Positions 1-11,809 are shown, numbered from the stretch's first letter. The stretch: 64,000 nt of DNA from Ampullaceana balthica (GCA_944989445.1 CALYLW010000122.1:62001-126000); one strand, 5' to 3'. Program-made: numbers and translations. Notes: generated by a model from the sequence alone, not told the origin.

Positions 1-2130
1 ATTTACAGACTGAATCTGTCTTAACTCAACTTTGCATCATAACCCTAGGGGGGAGGGGTGGGGGTGGGATGGGGGGGGAGAGGGGAAAAGTCTGGTCACC
101 GATTCGCTTGACCGAGCTCAGAGTGACACGTAAAATGTAAACAAAAGCGCCCGTCGCTTCGTTGGGTCGCCTCAATGCTCAAAATTTCACGTGGCAAAAA
201 AACAATAACAAACGTGAATTTTGAATTACATACCTCATATAAGGATAAACTAAAAATGCATTAATTTAATTACGGTACGTTCGATCGATCTGAAATTTTG
301 ATACGATGCATTGTTAGGTCAGACGGGTCCGTGTGCCAAATTTCAGTTCGATCGGATCATGGGAAGTGGGTCATTTTTGACTTCTGTTTTTCCGCCCGCC
401 CGCCCGCCGAGCCCAAGACAGAGAGAGACGGCCGCGAAGTTAATATAAGGGATTTAATAAAACAAACCCGTAAAAACAAAGTTTTTGACTATAAATCCCT
501 TATATATGAGACATAACTAACAGTATTGATTATTTTCAAACATTTACAGACTGAATCTGTCTTAACACAAGTTTGCTTCATAACCCTAGGGGGGGAGGGG
601 TGGGTGGGAGGGGGAGAGGGGAAAAGTCTGGTCACCGATTCGCTTGACCGAGCTCAGAGTGACACGTAAAATGTAAACAAAAGCGCACCGTCGTTTCGTT
701 GGGTCGCCTCAATGCTCAAACTTTCACGTGGCAAAAAAACAATAACAAATCGTGAATTTAAATTACATACCTCATATAAGGATAAACTAAAAATGCATTA
801 ATTTAATTACGGTACGTTCGATCGATCTGAAATTTTGATACGATGCATTGTTAGGTAAGACGGGTCCGTGTGCCAAATTTCAGTTCGATCGGATCATGGA
901 AGTGGGTCATTTTTGACTTCTGTTTTTCCGCCCGCCGAGCCCATGAGATGATGAGAGAGAGACAGAGAGAGAGAGACGGCCGCGAAGTTAATATAAGGGA
1001 TTTAATAAAACAAACCCGTAAAAACAAAGTTTTTGACTATAAATCCCTTATATATGAGACATAACTAACAGTATTGATTATTTTCAAACATTTACAGACT
1101 GAATCTGTCTTAACACAAGTTTGCTTCATAACCCTAGTGGGGGGGAGGGGTGGGTGGGAGGGGGAGAGGGGAAAAGTCTGGTCACCGATTCGCTTGACCG
1201 AGCTCAGAGTGACACGTAAAATGTAAACAAAAGCGCACCGTCGTTTCGTTGGGTCGCCTCAATGCTCAAACTTTCACGTGGCAAAAAAACAATAACAAAT
1301 CGTGAATTTAAATTACATACCTCATATAAGGATAAACTAAAAATGCATTAATTTAATTACGGTACGTTCGATCGATCTGAAATTTTGATACGATGCATTG
1401 TTAGGTAAGACGGGTCCGTGTGCCAAATTTCAGTTCGATCGGATCATTGGAAGTGGGTCATTTTTGACTTTCTGTTTTTCCGCCCGCCGAGCCCATGAGA
1501 TGATGAGAGAGAGACAGAGAGAGAGAGAGACGGCCGGCTGAAGTTAATATAAGGGATTTAATTAAACAACCCCGTAAAAACAAAGTTTTTGACTATAAAT
1601 CCCTTATAGATGAGACATAACTAAAAGTATTGATTATATTCAAACATTTACAGACTGAATCTGTCTTAACTCAACTTTGCATCATAACCCTAGTGGGGGG
1701 GGGGAGGGGTGGGTGGGGGGAGAGGGGAAAAGTCTGGTCACCGATTCGCTTGACCGAGCTCAGAGTGACACGTAAAATGTAAACAAAAGCGCACCGTCGT
1801 TTCGTTGGGTCGCCTCAATGCTCAAACTTTCACGTGGCAAAAAAACAATAACAAATCGTGAATTAAAATTACATACCTCATATAAGGATAAACTAAAAAT
1901 GCATTAATTTAATTACGGTACGTTCGATCGATCTGAAATTTTGATACGATGCATTGTTAGGTAAGACGGGTCCGTGTGCCAAATTTCAGTTCGATCGGAT
2001 CATTGGAAGTGGGTCATTTTCGACTTTTGTTTTTCCGCCCGCCGAGCCCATGAGATGATGAGAGAGAGACAGAGAGAGAGACAGACAGACAGAGAGAGAC
2101 GGCGGTGAAGTTAATATAAGGGATTTAAAA
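1..2130 (+). repeat. Satellite-like tandem array of the TAAATCCC element (~3.9 units of ~541-556 bp)
   Basis: Four head-to-tail units begin at about 1, 542, 1090 and 1646, each with the block ATTTACAGACTGAATCTGTC, and differ by few substitutions and small indels. Each unit carries a G-rich tract, the block GATACGATGCATTGTTAGGT, a GA-rich tail and, at the junction, GTTAATATAAGGGATTTA followed by the next unit's TATAAATCCCTTATATATGA. The junction therefore brings two inverted termini together. Single dispersed copies at 44799 and 45829 share the same ends, so the array is a tandemly amplified mobile element. Small reading frames inside it are not conserved as protein. The array continues off the left edge. 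Confidence 0.9.
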
Positions 2131-2205
2131 ACTACCTTAAGCCTTATAACTAATTGATCATGGTGCATGAAACAAAATCGTTCGGTTTAAAATTAATACG
2201 GAAGC

Positions 2206-2374
2206 GATATTCCCTTTAAGGCACCTGACCGACGCCGCGCAGCAGCTTCGAACAACGGCGCAGACATTTGTTTGTAAAATATTGCACAAAAAATGGATGA
2301 TGTTTTATGTTGGTTTTTTTTGTTTGTTTTTTTAAAGTTTGCACAAGGACCATCGAACCTTGGAGGGAACATTG
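2206..2374 (-). mobile_element. Solo AATGTTCCC-type MITE
   Basis: Begins ATTCCCTTTAAGG and ends GGAGGGAACATTG, an imperfect terminal inverted repeat. Inside is a CCGACGCCGCGCAGCAGC block and TATTGCACAAAAAATGGATG. The same segment is embedded in all three TAGGGCTGCGG hAT elements of this window (6862, 23347, 29512) and occurs solo at 50709. No protein-coding capacity. The superfamily is not assigned because I could not confirm a target duplication. Confidence 0.6.
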
Positions 2375-2670
2375 TCACTGGTCGGTGGGACAGAATCAGT
2401 TGTGAGGGTGCGCCTCTGGAAGTGGGTGGGGGTGGGTTGGTTGTTTCCATTCAGATGGCGTCAAGGGGGATTTTCTGAGTGAACGGTGTCTTCACAGGGT
2501 GATTCACGGCAATTCCGCCAGCAGTCAGCTAGCACAACCAGAGTTTAGATATCAAATTGAGATAAGTAAGTGCTCAGAGAAGTCAAACAACCAACTCGTG
2601 GGGGAGAGATCGACCGATAGAACAATTAAAGTTTGGGAAAGGGATGGGGGGAGGGGGCTAGTATAACCTA

Positions 2671-3260
2671 ACAGCACTTAGGGGTCGGGTCTGACATAAC
2701 TGTATATCACATAGGGGTCGGGGGCTGCTATAACGTCATAGAACTTACTTAGGGGTCGGGAGCTGCTATAACGTCATAGAACTTACTTAGGGGTCGGGAG
2801 CTGCTATAACGTCATAGAACTTACTTAGGGGTCGGGAGCTGCTATAACGTCATAGAACTTACTTAGGGGTCGGGAGCTGCTATAACGTCATAGAACTTAC
2901 TTAGGGGTCGGGAGCTGCTATAACATCATAGAACTTACTTAGGGGTCGGGAGCTGCTATAACGTCATAGAACTTACTTAGGGGTCGGGAGCTGCTATAAC
3001 GTAATAGAACTTACTTAGGGGTCGGGAGCTGCTATAACGTAATAGAACTTACTTAGGGGTCGGGAGCTGCTATAACGTCATAGAACTTACTTAGGGGTCG
3101 GGAGCTGCTATAACATCATAGAACTTACTTAGGGGTCGGGAGCTTCTATAACATCATATAACTTAGACTTCTTAGGGGTCGGGTCTGCTATAACTTAATA
3201 TCACTTACAAGGGTCGGGGCTGGCATAATAAATTGTATAGGGGTCGGAAGCCGATATAAA
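2671..3260 (+). repeat. 38-bp minisatellite, ~15 units
   Basis: Unit contains AGGGGTCGGGAGCTGCTATA then ACGTCATAGAACTTACTT. Central units are nearly identical (occasional ACGTAATA or ACATCATA variants), and edge units are degenerate. The period measured between successive AGGGGTCGGG blocks at 2751 and 2789 is 38 bp. It does not preserve a reading frame. Confidence 0.92.
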
Positions 3261-3649
3261 TGTAATTATTGCGTTAGGCTTATCCGTGGAAGTGTGTGGG
3301 GGAGGGAGGGGGACTGATATAGTCACATAACACAAGTTAGCTATAGGGTAAGTGCCACCCTGGAAGCTCCGAGATTACCACCCCCTTCCCACTTTCCCAC
3401 GATATAAACTCTGCACTAAAAACTCAACCGTGGTAAAAGTAAGGTGTCGGTCATATTTTAAGATAATTAGAAATCCAGACCAACGGAAATTGGTTAAGAT
3501 CTAAGTATGTGTTCGTTATATCTACAGCGATCAACAAATATGATAAAGAAATGAACCCTACGGCCAAATTCAGGCATTAGATAATTTGAAGGATTTTTTT
3601 CATACGCTACAATCTTTCAATATTTCGTTAATAATAAATCCAAGGATTT
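3261..3649. other. Unassigned spacer
   Basis: A G-rich run near 3295-3312 is followed by AT-rich sequence. I see no reading frame, structural RNA or repeat partner elsewhere in the window. Confidence 0.4.
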
Positions 3650-4225
3650 GAAAAGCAAGAGCAGCCTTCCAGCAACTCAAGAATGTTTTGGCATCTAACA
3701 ACTTAAGCAGCAAGTTAAAAGTAATGATTTTGAACGCTATGGTGAAACCTGTGCTGCTATATTGAGCCGAGACGTGGAGAACAATGGCCGTAAACCTGAC
3801 CAGAATCCAGTCCTTCATCAACAATTGTCTAAGAAGGATTCTCAGAATTCACTGGCCGGACAAAATCAGCAACTGGGAACTGTGGCAGCGGACAAAACAG
3901 AAGCCCATTGAGGAAGAGATTCTTCAGAAGCGGTGGAGGTGGATTGGTCATACATTAAGAAAACCTGCTTCTAATATAACAAAGCAAGCCTTGAAATGGA
4001 ACCCACAGGGTATAGCGGAAAAGAGGTCGTCCAAGAAACACTTGGCTTCGAGAATTGGAGGCAGACATCAAGAGAATTGGCCATGACTGGAAGATCTTGG
4101 AGAAGCTGGCCCAGGATAGAGATGCCTGGAGGACTCTCGTAGGTGGTCTATGCCCTTGGAGGAATCGCAGACGCCGACGATGATCGGTGGATGCCCCTCA
4201 TGGACGAGAAGCCTCAACAACAATA
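3650..4225 (+). pseudogene. LINE (non-LTR retrotransposon) reverse-transcriptase C-terminus and 3' end
   Basis: Translation reads KARAAFQQLKNV ... MILNAMVKPVLLY, a stop codon, AETWRT, then FINNCLRRILRIHWPDKISN and RWRWIGHTLRKPASNITKQA. This is the typical C-terminal tail of animal endonuclease/reverse-transcriptase LINE proteins (thumb region and post-RT tail). It continues with frameshifts to ILEKLAQDRDAWRTLVGGLC and ends at a CAACAACAATAAAA tail near 4220. The copy is 5'-truncated, as usual for LINEs, and contains at least one stop and one frameshift, so it is dead. Related 3' ends lie at 10820, 17690 and 44698/45345. The clade is not assigned. Confidence 0.85.
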
Positions 4226-5264
4226 AAACCAAGCCACTTCTATTACAATCATCTACAAATATTAGTAATGAATTAAGAATAGAGATTATATCACGTCATG
4301 GGTGACAAGTTTAATTGATTGCCACAAATGAAAAAGGATTCAACGATTGTCGCTACGGGGTGTGAGATCATATGAATGCCACAAAAGAAAAGAGATGAAA
4401 TTCTGGTAACAAAACGTGGCGATCTCAAATGATTATATTACTAATTGCTGGGTTGGGGGCACAAAAAGGGGGATGGGTGGGGTAGGACCCCATTAACGAT
4501 GCCCATTGCACACGAACCCTCACATACGATATTTGATGCACCCACTTTCAGAAGATTACCCTGGTATTTGTGCCGCCCCGGGGCGGCGGCATAGCTCCCA
4601 TAAAATCCCCCAGGGCGACAGAAAATTCCACCTCTCCTTTTAAAGGATTTAAAACATATTCCCCCACCCCCCACCAACCCGCCACTCCCCCCTCTGATAC
4701 GCCTCTGATTGCGTTAAGTTGGTAGAAATATCAAAGACCTCGGCGGCCAGGCATCCTATTGTTTGGTTTCCTCAAACCTCCAGTTTAAAAAAAAAGTTTT
4801 GGATAAGGATCTAACAAGAGCTCATTGTCGTACCTAGTGACGTGGCACGCGTATATTCAATACAATTTTTTTTTAACCTGGTTACGGTGGGAAATTTTGT
4901 GGGACGTGGTGTGTGGGGGGGAATAGAAGTAAACAGGATGTGTGGGCGGTAGACAGTCCCAACGAGATTTGCAATACGTAGAAAACTTCTCCTCGCGTCG
5001 CTTTCGGCACGCGTTGTGACGAGGTTGCCCCAGCCCCCCCCCCACCCACACCGTTCATGTTGGTCTATTCACACACGCACACGCACGCACACACACACAA
5101 AATAACAAACTCCCCCCCCCCGTTGTACGTTTGACACTTGCTGTCACTCGAGTACCAGGGTCTCCTAGATTATCTGTCACTGGATTACCAGGGTCGCCTA
5201 GATAATCTGTCACACGACTGTCCGTTCTCTGTCACAACTTCTGCAGACACCCACGTACTCTCTC
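4226..5264. other. Unassigned spacer with C-rich tracts and a CA microsatellite
   Basis: AT-rich start, C-rich segments near 4640-4700 and 5030-5050, and a short (CA)n run at about 5069-5099. At 5149-5212 a block of about 30 bp (TACCAGGGTC...TCTGTCAC) is repeated twice. No gene supported. Confidence 0.4.
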
Positions 5265-5640
5265 TGTTCCTAAGACACGCACTAAAACAGTTGGTCAAAG
5301 GTCTTTTTTGTGAGCCCCAAACAACGGAATTCTCTACCATTACACATTCGCAGTACTCCCAACTACCAGGGCCTTCAAGACTGCACTAAAAACACGTCTC
5401 TTCAAACTTAACTTGGAAAACTAATTAAACAACAATCAAACATTTCTCTCAATGATAAACGTAGCTCATGTGCACCGTAACGTCATTCATTATCTGCCGT
5501 ATTTAGGATATTAACGTTTTACATTGCATGCATTGATATTCCTATGTGACTATGTGTTACTGTATTTGTGAAATGCTCTGAGAGCCCAGCTGCTTGCTGG
5601 GGTACTGCGCTATATAAATTATCAAAGTAATGTTATTATT
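5265..5640 (+). pseudogene. Degenerate LINE 3' end (second lineage)
   Basis: In the plus strand the sequence reads roughly VPKTRTKTVGQRSF, then with shifts LPTTRAFKTALKTRLFKLN, the generic end of a LINE reverse transcriptase ('WNSLP...FK..LKT.LF' type). About 150 bp downstream is the block GCTTGCTGGGGTACTGCGCT followed by ATATAAATTATC and an AT-rich tail, a LINE 3'-UTR style ending. A similar ending is at 11395-11495. Multiple frame breaks; no function. Confidence 0.6.
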
Positions 5641-6593
5641 AATATCTCTTCATAATATATCTACATTCATATATCTCTAAGTATTTCTCTACAGGGATTT
5701 AAGATTTTATTATTAAAACTAAAAATATCAATTTCGTTTCGTAAGTACGTCTCCTCCCCCCACCCCTACACCAAAAAACATAATAACGTATCCATGACCT
5801 TTCCCCCCCCCCACCGACCCCCGGAACCGTAACAAATGTTCCTGTATGGCCTTGAAAGCGATTATCTTTTTGCCTCTTACTACTACTAATACCTTAAAAG
5901 AACGCCATTTATTAGTCCTTTGAGGGGGCTAGAGAGACGATCCTAATGGCGCCCGCACCCCTTGTCGTTTCCTCGCTTTGATCGCCCTGGGCGGGGGCGG
6001 AGGGTCGTTAGGTTAAAGGGGCGCCACGTGCGGCCTATGTCATCTTGACCCCCGTCTCGACTGGACACGGGACGGTATGTAAACACTTGGGGTTGTCATT
6101 GAGAAAACCTCTCCGCCTGGCCAAGGTCAAGGTTACGACGGTTGATGAAACGTCCGGCGAGCCGGACCACATGGAAGAGTCGGGATGAGGGGGAGGGGGG
6201 GGAAGAGGGAAAGGATTGTCTTGAAAATTAAGGGATCGCCTGGGGGGGGGGAAGGGGCGGTTGCGGTTAAAAGGTTAATCTACGAGGTAGCCGCCCACAC
6301 GACTGGACAGTTCCACTTGGGACCATCAGATGTGGCGCAGAGGCAAAATTTCCCACACACAAATGGCTCACTAATACACCCCCATGGCTGATAGTATGAT
6401 ACTAGTGGGATAGTACAGATATGTCTTTGAGTATCAGAGTAAAGGTCGGGGGGGGGGTGGGGGTGGAGTAAACTCACCATTTCGAGTCATTAATGAACAC
6501 TCCAAACCTTCGCACTAAAATTAAGACAACTTCAAGGAACAATCTCGAATTCCTAGCAGAAGAACAACTGTGATGTAATAATTATTGGCTTAT
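5641..6593. other. Unassigned spacer
   Basis: Contains C-rich (5755-5822) and G-rich (6185-6256, 6448-6470) tracts and a CpG-containing stretch around 5990-6180. I see no coding region, and the short reading frames here lack any recognisable domain. Confidence 0.4.
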
Positions 6594-6601
6594 GTTAAAT
6601 C

Positions 6602-7421
6602 TAGGCCTGCGGAAATTAACGATTAATTGCTCAATTAATCGTTAAAAAAAATTTAACGATTAAATTTTTTTTAATGATTAATCGACCCACCACTTATAAA
6701 TGCACTGGAAGTCAAAAAGTAAAATATTTCGGCCGATAAATATAAACTAATTTCCGGACGATTATACGAAAATTTTGGTTTAAAACTATTGACTGAGGTG
6801 AATGTTCCTAATGTTGATAAAGGTTATTGTGTCCATTGAGAGAAATCGTTTTCCTACCATGCAATGTTCCCGCTAAGTCTAAGATTCATTGGTCAATGTG
6901 CAAAGTTTTAAAAAAAACTCCAGTGCAAAGTTGCACAACGTCCATTTTTTGTTGCAATATTTTACAAAATTTCCTGCGCGGTGATTCTAAACTCCTGCGT
7001 GGCGTCGGTCAAATATCTTCTCAGCCGCGCTGCTTAAAGGGAACATTGCTACCATGGTTCTAACACTTCGCTTACATATCACCTGCAAACCAAACATCCA
7101 CTACAGTATCGGAAACTTCAGCTGAGACAATCTAAAGCTATGTGAATAATTGTTCAGCTCGGCATGTTGTATTGTCAATAAGACCCGCTCATCACTTGAA
7201 CCAGATAATGTCAATACACTTTTCTGTTTGCGTTGTTGGTTAAAAGATGCCATATAAAGAAGACATTCCAGTGTTATTTCGATTTTCGACAAGTATTTTA
7301 ATAAATGTTACTTAATACACCATAAATTTCAATTTTTGGCTTTAATCGAAATTAACGATTAATTAATCGTTAACTTTTCAAATGTTAATGATTAATGTTA
7401 AATTAATCGTTAACAACCCTA
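6602..7421 (+). mobile_element. Non-autonomous hAT element, TAGGGCTGCGG family, copy 1
   Basis: Starts TAGGCCTGCGGAAATTAACG and ends GTTAACAACCCTA, and is flanked on both sides by the exact 8-bp duplication GTTAAATC (6594-6601 and 7422-7429). An 8-bp duplication and TAGGG termini fit the hAT superfamily. The ends are packed with AATTAACGATTAAT-type inverted motifs. Inside lies an AATGTTCCC-type segment (6862-7048). No transposase, so it must be mobilised in trans. Other copies: 22957-23760 and 29220-32663. Confidence 0.88.
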
Positions 7422-7429
7422 GTTAAATC

Positions 7430-8073
7430 TCAAATAAATTAATCGACCTTTTTCCAGGACATAAATACAATATTCGACAGTCATCTAGCATGCTCCAAGC
7501 GCTTTCATCTTCTCAACTCTGTTTAAAACATGAATCTTCGGCTGCATCTTAACATAATTTGTCTTTACGTCTTTAAATTCTTACAAAGACTGAGTTACAT
7601 TTGTCCACGATCTCGGCGCTATTGCTCAAAATGAGTCAACTCCGACCTGGTGTCCTATAGAGTTCCTCGTCTGTGCATTACAAAGCGGCGTAGACAATTG
7701 AAGCGGTCAAGTATCGTTGACTATTTGACTTACGATACGGAGAGTTTTGACAAAGATGCGCGTCATTGACAAAGGTACGCGTCATTGCGTGCTAACAAGT
7801 CAATTGTATTATAAAATGACAATAAAGTGTGGAAGGACTGCAGACTATAGGGGGGAAAACGGTATTGAATAGCAATGGGTAAGACTGAAAACGGCTCAAC
7901 AGCAAATATGAACGTATCGACAAAAGGCCTACCTTAGCTAACAAAACAAAAAAGCTAGAAAACACGACCATCAAGCTAAATCTTTTATGTAGTGTGTGGT
8001 CGACGTCCAAGAAGTAAAGAGGTGTGAATATCAACGACCCATGTTATTTTTGGGGATGATCTTATCTCATCTG
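7430..8073. other. Unassigned spacer
   Basis: Contains two imperfect copies of a GACAAAGRTRCGCGTCATTG-like block at about 7749-7787. No gene or repeat family recognised. Confidence 0.4.
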
Positions 8074-8330
8074 TTACAGAGGATTATTGCATCCTACGCT
8101 TATCCATGGTTTATGTCTAGTCTTGCATTTTTCGTGCGTTTTAAATGATGATAGTGTGTGTGTTGTTTTCTTGGTTTCACCAGGCAACCCATTCCACGTC
8201 CGAATTCCGGACGACAGCGAGAAGCACGAGAATGCGTATTGTGTATGTATTTGTTCTTGCATATGGAATAAGAAAGGTGTTGTTGTTTTTTATCCCTATG
8301 TCTACCCGAGGGTTGTATTAGATTAGCATT
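8074..8330 (-). pseudogene. Degenerate LINE-like tail (dispersed repeat, copy 1)
   Basis: On the minus strand a short frame reads SGIRTWNGLP, then LSSFKTHEKCKTRHKPWIS, resembling the C-terminal 'R.WN.LP...FK' tail of LINE reverse transcriptases. A homologous block in the opposite orientation lies at 49205-49470. Sharing between two distant sites supports a dispersed repeat. The LINE assignment rests only on a short motif. Confidence 0.5.
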
Positions 8331-9337
8331 GCGTTGTATTTTTTATTTCAAAGTTAGAATTAATAATTGCCTTCTAGCCTCCTGTGGTGATGTCTGTAAT
8401 AAATGATATCAATCTGTCGTGAAATCAACTGGTGACAACGGTCGGGTGGTCGGTCAGTCCGTCTCATAAACAATTGTCACAATGACTTTATCGTGTCCAA
8501 TTTGACCTTGAAAATCCGATGCTATTCATACTAAGAAAGTTGCGATTCTAATCTGGTTTCAAGAAAATCCCCCCACCCCCCACCCCACCCATTTCCCAAA
8601 CCCCTCTCTAGACAACATCTCCTCCCCCCATTTCCCACCCAGTAAGTGATACGCAATGAGTCTGTTACGTTACGTCCCATAAACCAGGCCCTACAAATCT
8701 ACATTTGAACTCCAGCCATAAACAAGATTTGATGGTCTTAAGTGAGCTCCTTGAATTATATTCCTTTGTGCGGTTACCCCCCTCCCTCCCCCAATAGTGT
8801 TCTCGCTTGGTGACGGGAAGGAAGGGCGAAAAAAAAAGGGGGGGGGGTCAATCTTTGAAAATTTCCATTTAGTTACCATTTAGGGCTCTCAGAAAGGATA
8901 GGTTTATGGCCGACGTGGACTGTCCACGCGAATGCCGGGGTCATTATTCCGTCGTCTGGACCGTATAGGGGCCGCCGCGACAGGGGGTGCGGGGCGGGAG
9001 GTGAAAACAAATCGGTGCGTGTGTGGTCGCGGTAACTGGTCGTCGGGGATTGACTTGTCCCCCCTGGGCAGATCACGAGTCACCGTCCACCTGCCCCCGT
9101 CGGGCTTATCTCCCGTGATTACTCGCGGCACCCCTAACTTTGAAATATCCCAGCATGTCAGACCGGGGGGATACATAGTTTCTTAGTGACGGGACCATCC
9201 AAGGACAAGACTTTTAATTATGTCGACTGTCGTCAGAGGCTGGCTCCACTGTGTTGCTACTCTTTACTATCACGCTAATGGGGCACCCCTAACTTTGAAA
9301 TATCCCGTTTTGACAGGGGCCGTTTTGTCTAAAGAGC
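8331..9337. other. Unassigned spacer, CpG-richer around 8890-9180
   Basis: Reading frames overlap on both strands across 8904-9186 but are explained by low stop-codon density in GC-rich DNA, with no domain visible. The block CACCCCTAACTTTGAAATAT occurs twice (about 9129 and 9285). No transcript evidence can be judged from sequence. Confidence 0.4.
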
Positions 9338-9345
9338 CTATCAAC

Positions 9346-9645
9346 TAGGGATGTACCGGATTAAAATTTTTGAAATCCGTCCGGAGCCGGATTTTACTGG
9401 ATTTATGAAGTGAAATCCAGCAGGTGCTTGAGCCGGAGCCAGATTTGTATAAAAATGTCCGGATTCCGAATTTGCCGGGGCCAATATCAATGTATTATAT
9501 ATATAAATTAGGGCTCTACAGGCCAGCAGGATTTGGCCAGATTTATGAAGTGAAATCCTGCTGGAGCAGGAGCCGAACCCGGATTTGTAAAAATCGCCGG
9601 CTTCCGGATTTGCTGAAACTTGAGCAGAAATCCGGTACACCCCTA
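9346..9645. mobile_element. hAT-type MITE with TAGGGRTGTACCGGATT termini
   Basis: Left end TAGGGATGTACCGGATT matches the reverse complement of the right end AATCCGGTACACCCCTA at all but one base. Exact 8-bp duplications CTATCAAC flank it (9338-9345 and 9646-9653). The interior is made of repeated TCCGGATTT/GAAATCCTGCTGGAGC-like words. 300 bp, non-coding. Confidence 0.9.
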
Positions 9646-9833
9646 CTATCAACGATTGAATCTATTGCGTATACTCCTATGGCGATACTATGAGTATGAA
9701 CAACCGATAATGTCTTAAAATATAATCCTTGTTTTACGTCACATGACGGGTTTGGAGGTGACGTAGTCATCAAACGTGGTCGTCATTAAGATGTTTACGA
9801 GTACTAAGCCTTTTTTTTGGACGTGACTTGTAA

Positions 9834-10320
9834 CTGGACACGACTAGTTTCTGGACACGACTAGTTTCTGTACACCACTAGTTTTTGGACACGACTAGTT
9901 TCTGTACACGACTAGTTTTCGGACACGACTAGTTTCTGGACACGACTAGTTTCTGTACACGACTAGTTTCCGGACACGACTAGTTTCTGGACACGACTAG
10001 TTTCTGGACACGACTAGTTTCTGAACACCACTGGTTTCTGGGCACGACTGGTTTCTGGACACGACTAGTTTCTGGACACGGCTAGTTTTTGGACACGACT
10101 AGTTTCTGTACACGACTAGTTTTCGGACACGACTAGTTTCTGGACACGACTAGTTTCTGGACACGACTGGTTTCTGGACACGACTGGTTTCTGTGCACAA
10201 GTTTCTGGACACGACCAGTTTCTGGACACGACTAATTTCTGGACACGACTAGTTTCTTGGCACGACTAGTTTCTGGACACGGCCAGTTTCTGGACACGAC
10301 TAGTTTCTGGACACGACTGG
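9834..10320 (+). repeat. 17-bp minisatellite, ~28-29 units
   Basis: Unit TTCTGGACACGACTAGT with scattered substitutions (TGTACACG, TTCGGACAC, GACTGGTTT). Most units contain the hexamer ACTAGT. The period is constant at 17 bp apart from one shortened unit near 10195. Confidence 0.93.
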
Positions 10321-10819
10321 CATTGGCCAAATGTTTCTTCTAGACCGCAGATTTTCCCGACTTAACGATAAGAGCCGCACGATTGAAGGGAGGTAAGCCT
10401 CCTCAAGCCCCCATATCTCCACGCACGAAAGTTACGCCCTAATTTGATGCGACCGCTTTGATGTGCCCGGTGCGAGACGGGCGCACTCGAAAGAAGAGGA
10501 GGGGGTCATTTAAAACACTTGACTGACCACCGCGGCACTGCGGGGTTTTGGTCAGTGGCCATATTTTAATCCGCTGGAATCCTGGCTTTAAGGGGAGGTC
10601 CACTGGTGGTCTTCAAATTAGTCGGGGATTTTTACAACCGTGCTAAAATTCCCGAGAAGATTTCACCGTCCGAGCTTTTCCTGTTTTTGTCGTCCTTTTT
10701 CTTTAATCATCATTTCTTCGTGGTCATTTGATCTGATTAGATGCTATTAATAGATGCTAGCTTCGTTGGTACCTTGGCCTCGAGTCTTACACCACACAAG
10801 GCTTGAACTTTGGCACTAA
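10321..10819. other. Unassigned spacer
   Basis: Mixed-composition DNA with no recognisable gene or repeat until the LINE 3' end begins. Confidence 0.4.
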
Positions 10820-10962
10820 TGAGTACTGGAGAGGCTGGCCCAGGAATAGGGATGCCTGGAGGACTCTCGTAGGTGGCCTATGCCTATGCCCTTGGAGGAA
10901 TCGCAGACGTCGACGATGATCGGCGGATGCCCCTCGTGGACGAGAAGGATCGACAACAAAGT
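10820..10962 (+). pseudogene. LINE 3' end fragment
   Basis: GAGGCTGGCCCAGGAATAGG then GATGCCTGGAGGACTCTCGT, CTATGCCCTTGGAGGAATCG and a CGACGATGATCGGCGGATGC block, ending in an ACAACAAAG tail. It is closely similar to the 3' end at 4095-4225. It holds only the last ~40 codons and 3' end, with a 6-bp internal duplication (CTATGC twice). Confidence 0.8.
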
Positions 10963-11009
10963 AATGAGTACAGGCCGTGTCATCGGCTGACTGTTGAGTT
11001 CGTTGAAAG

Positions 11010-11335
11010 AGTTTCACTTTGGTATTAACCGCTTTTTAAATTGGGACATAAACAATATAAAAGCCCAAGTCACTCACTCACTGTCTTCGTAACGCTAAGG
11101 GACATAGTACAACAGTCCATAGCTGTCAGCTATTGAAAATATAGACGTAAAATCATGAATATTTTGGTTTTGAGATTAACAGAGCGTGTGGTGTTTCTCG
11201 CCGTAAAATATTATATGACGTCAATTTCCCAAACAATTTATAAAATACTTTGTGTACATTTCAGGAAGTTTAATATTTCGTATTTATTAAACAATGATCA
11301 GTTACTTGGGTAAGGTGCCCTACAAGCCCTAGTTT
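11010..11335 (+). mobile_element. Diverged copy of the GGCGCC-ended repeat family
   Basis: Shares AATATAAAAGCCCAAGTCAC, CAACAGTCCATAGCTGT and AATACTTTGTGTACATTTCA then TTTCGTATTTAT with the copies at 31695, 32931 and 53540. The GGCGCC terminal motifs are eroded here to AAGGTGCCCTACAAGCCC. Non-coding. Class unknown. Confidence 0.5.
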
Positions 11336-11394
11336 GTATATAATGTAATGTATGTAACTATGTTTACGAAGATTAAGAGTGCAATGACGGCAAT

Positions 11395-11495
11395 GTCTTT
11401 ACTCAAGTTATTGGAAATGTCTGTAAAGCACGGTGAGCCCCGGCCTACGTCTGGGGTACTGAGCTATGTAAGTGTATAGAATAAATAAATAAAAT
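11395..11495 (+). repeat. LINE-type 3'-UTR fragment
   Basis: GTAAAGCACGGTGAGCCCCG then TCTGGGGTACTGAGCTATGT and (AATA)n. This is the same arrangement as the LINE ending at about 5570-5640 (GGGGTACTGCGCTATATAAA). No coding part is retained. Confidence 0.5.
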
Positions 11496-11809
11496 CTCCG
11501 GGTCAAATGGTCGGTCCGACTAGAATAATAAGAGAAGTGCTTCTTACGGCTCTAAGACTGTTCACAGGCTGGTAAGTGAGTAAGTGAGGTGCATTTAAAA
11601 AAAATAAATATCTATATTACTCTGTGTCAAATGAAATAATACATAGCTGCGTGCACTTGTGTTATCTTTTTTACTGCTCTCTTTCAAAGCAGATTTCCTC
11701 CAGTTTTATCTGGGTTAATTATAGTGGCGTTACGTGGACGGTTATAAGCTTAGCCGTCGTGCTTTACAACGATCTCAGAAGAAATCAAATTCAAAGAAAG
11801 CCATGATCA

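Noticed and set aside
1..60. ACCCTAG words suggesting telomeric repeats
   Set aside because: AACCCTAGGGGGGAG occurs once per ~545-bp unit and is followed by irregular G runs. There is no TTAGGG tandem array.
9128..9310. Two copies of CACCCCTAACTTTGAAATAT about 155 bp apart
   Set aside because: Only ~25 bp is shared and the surroundings differ; too little to define an element.
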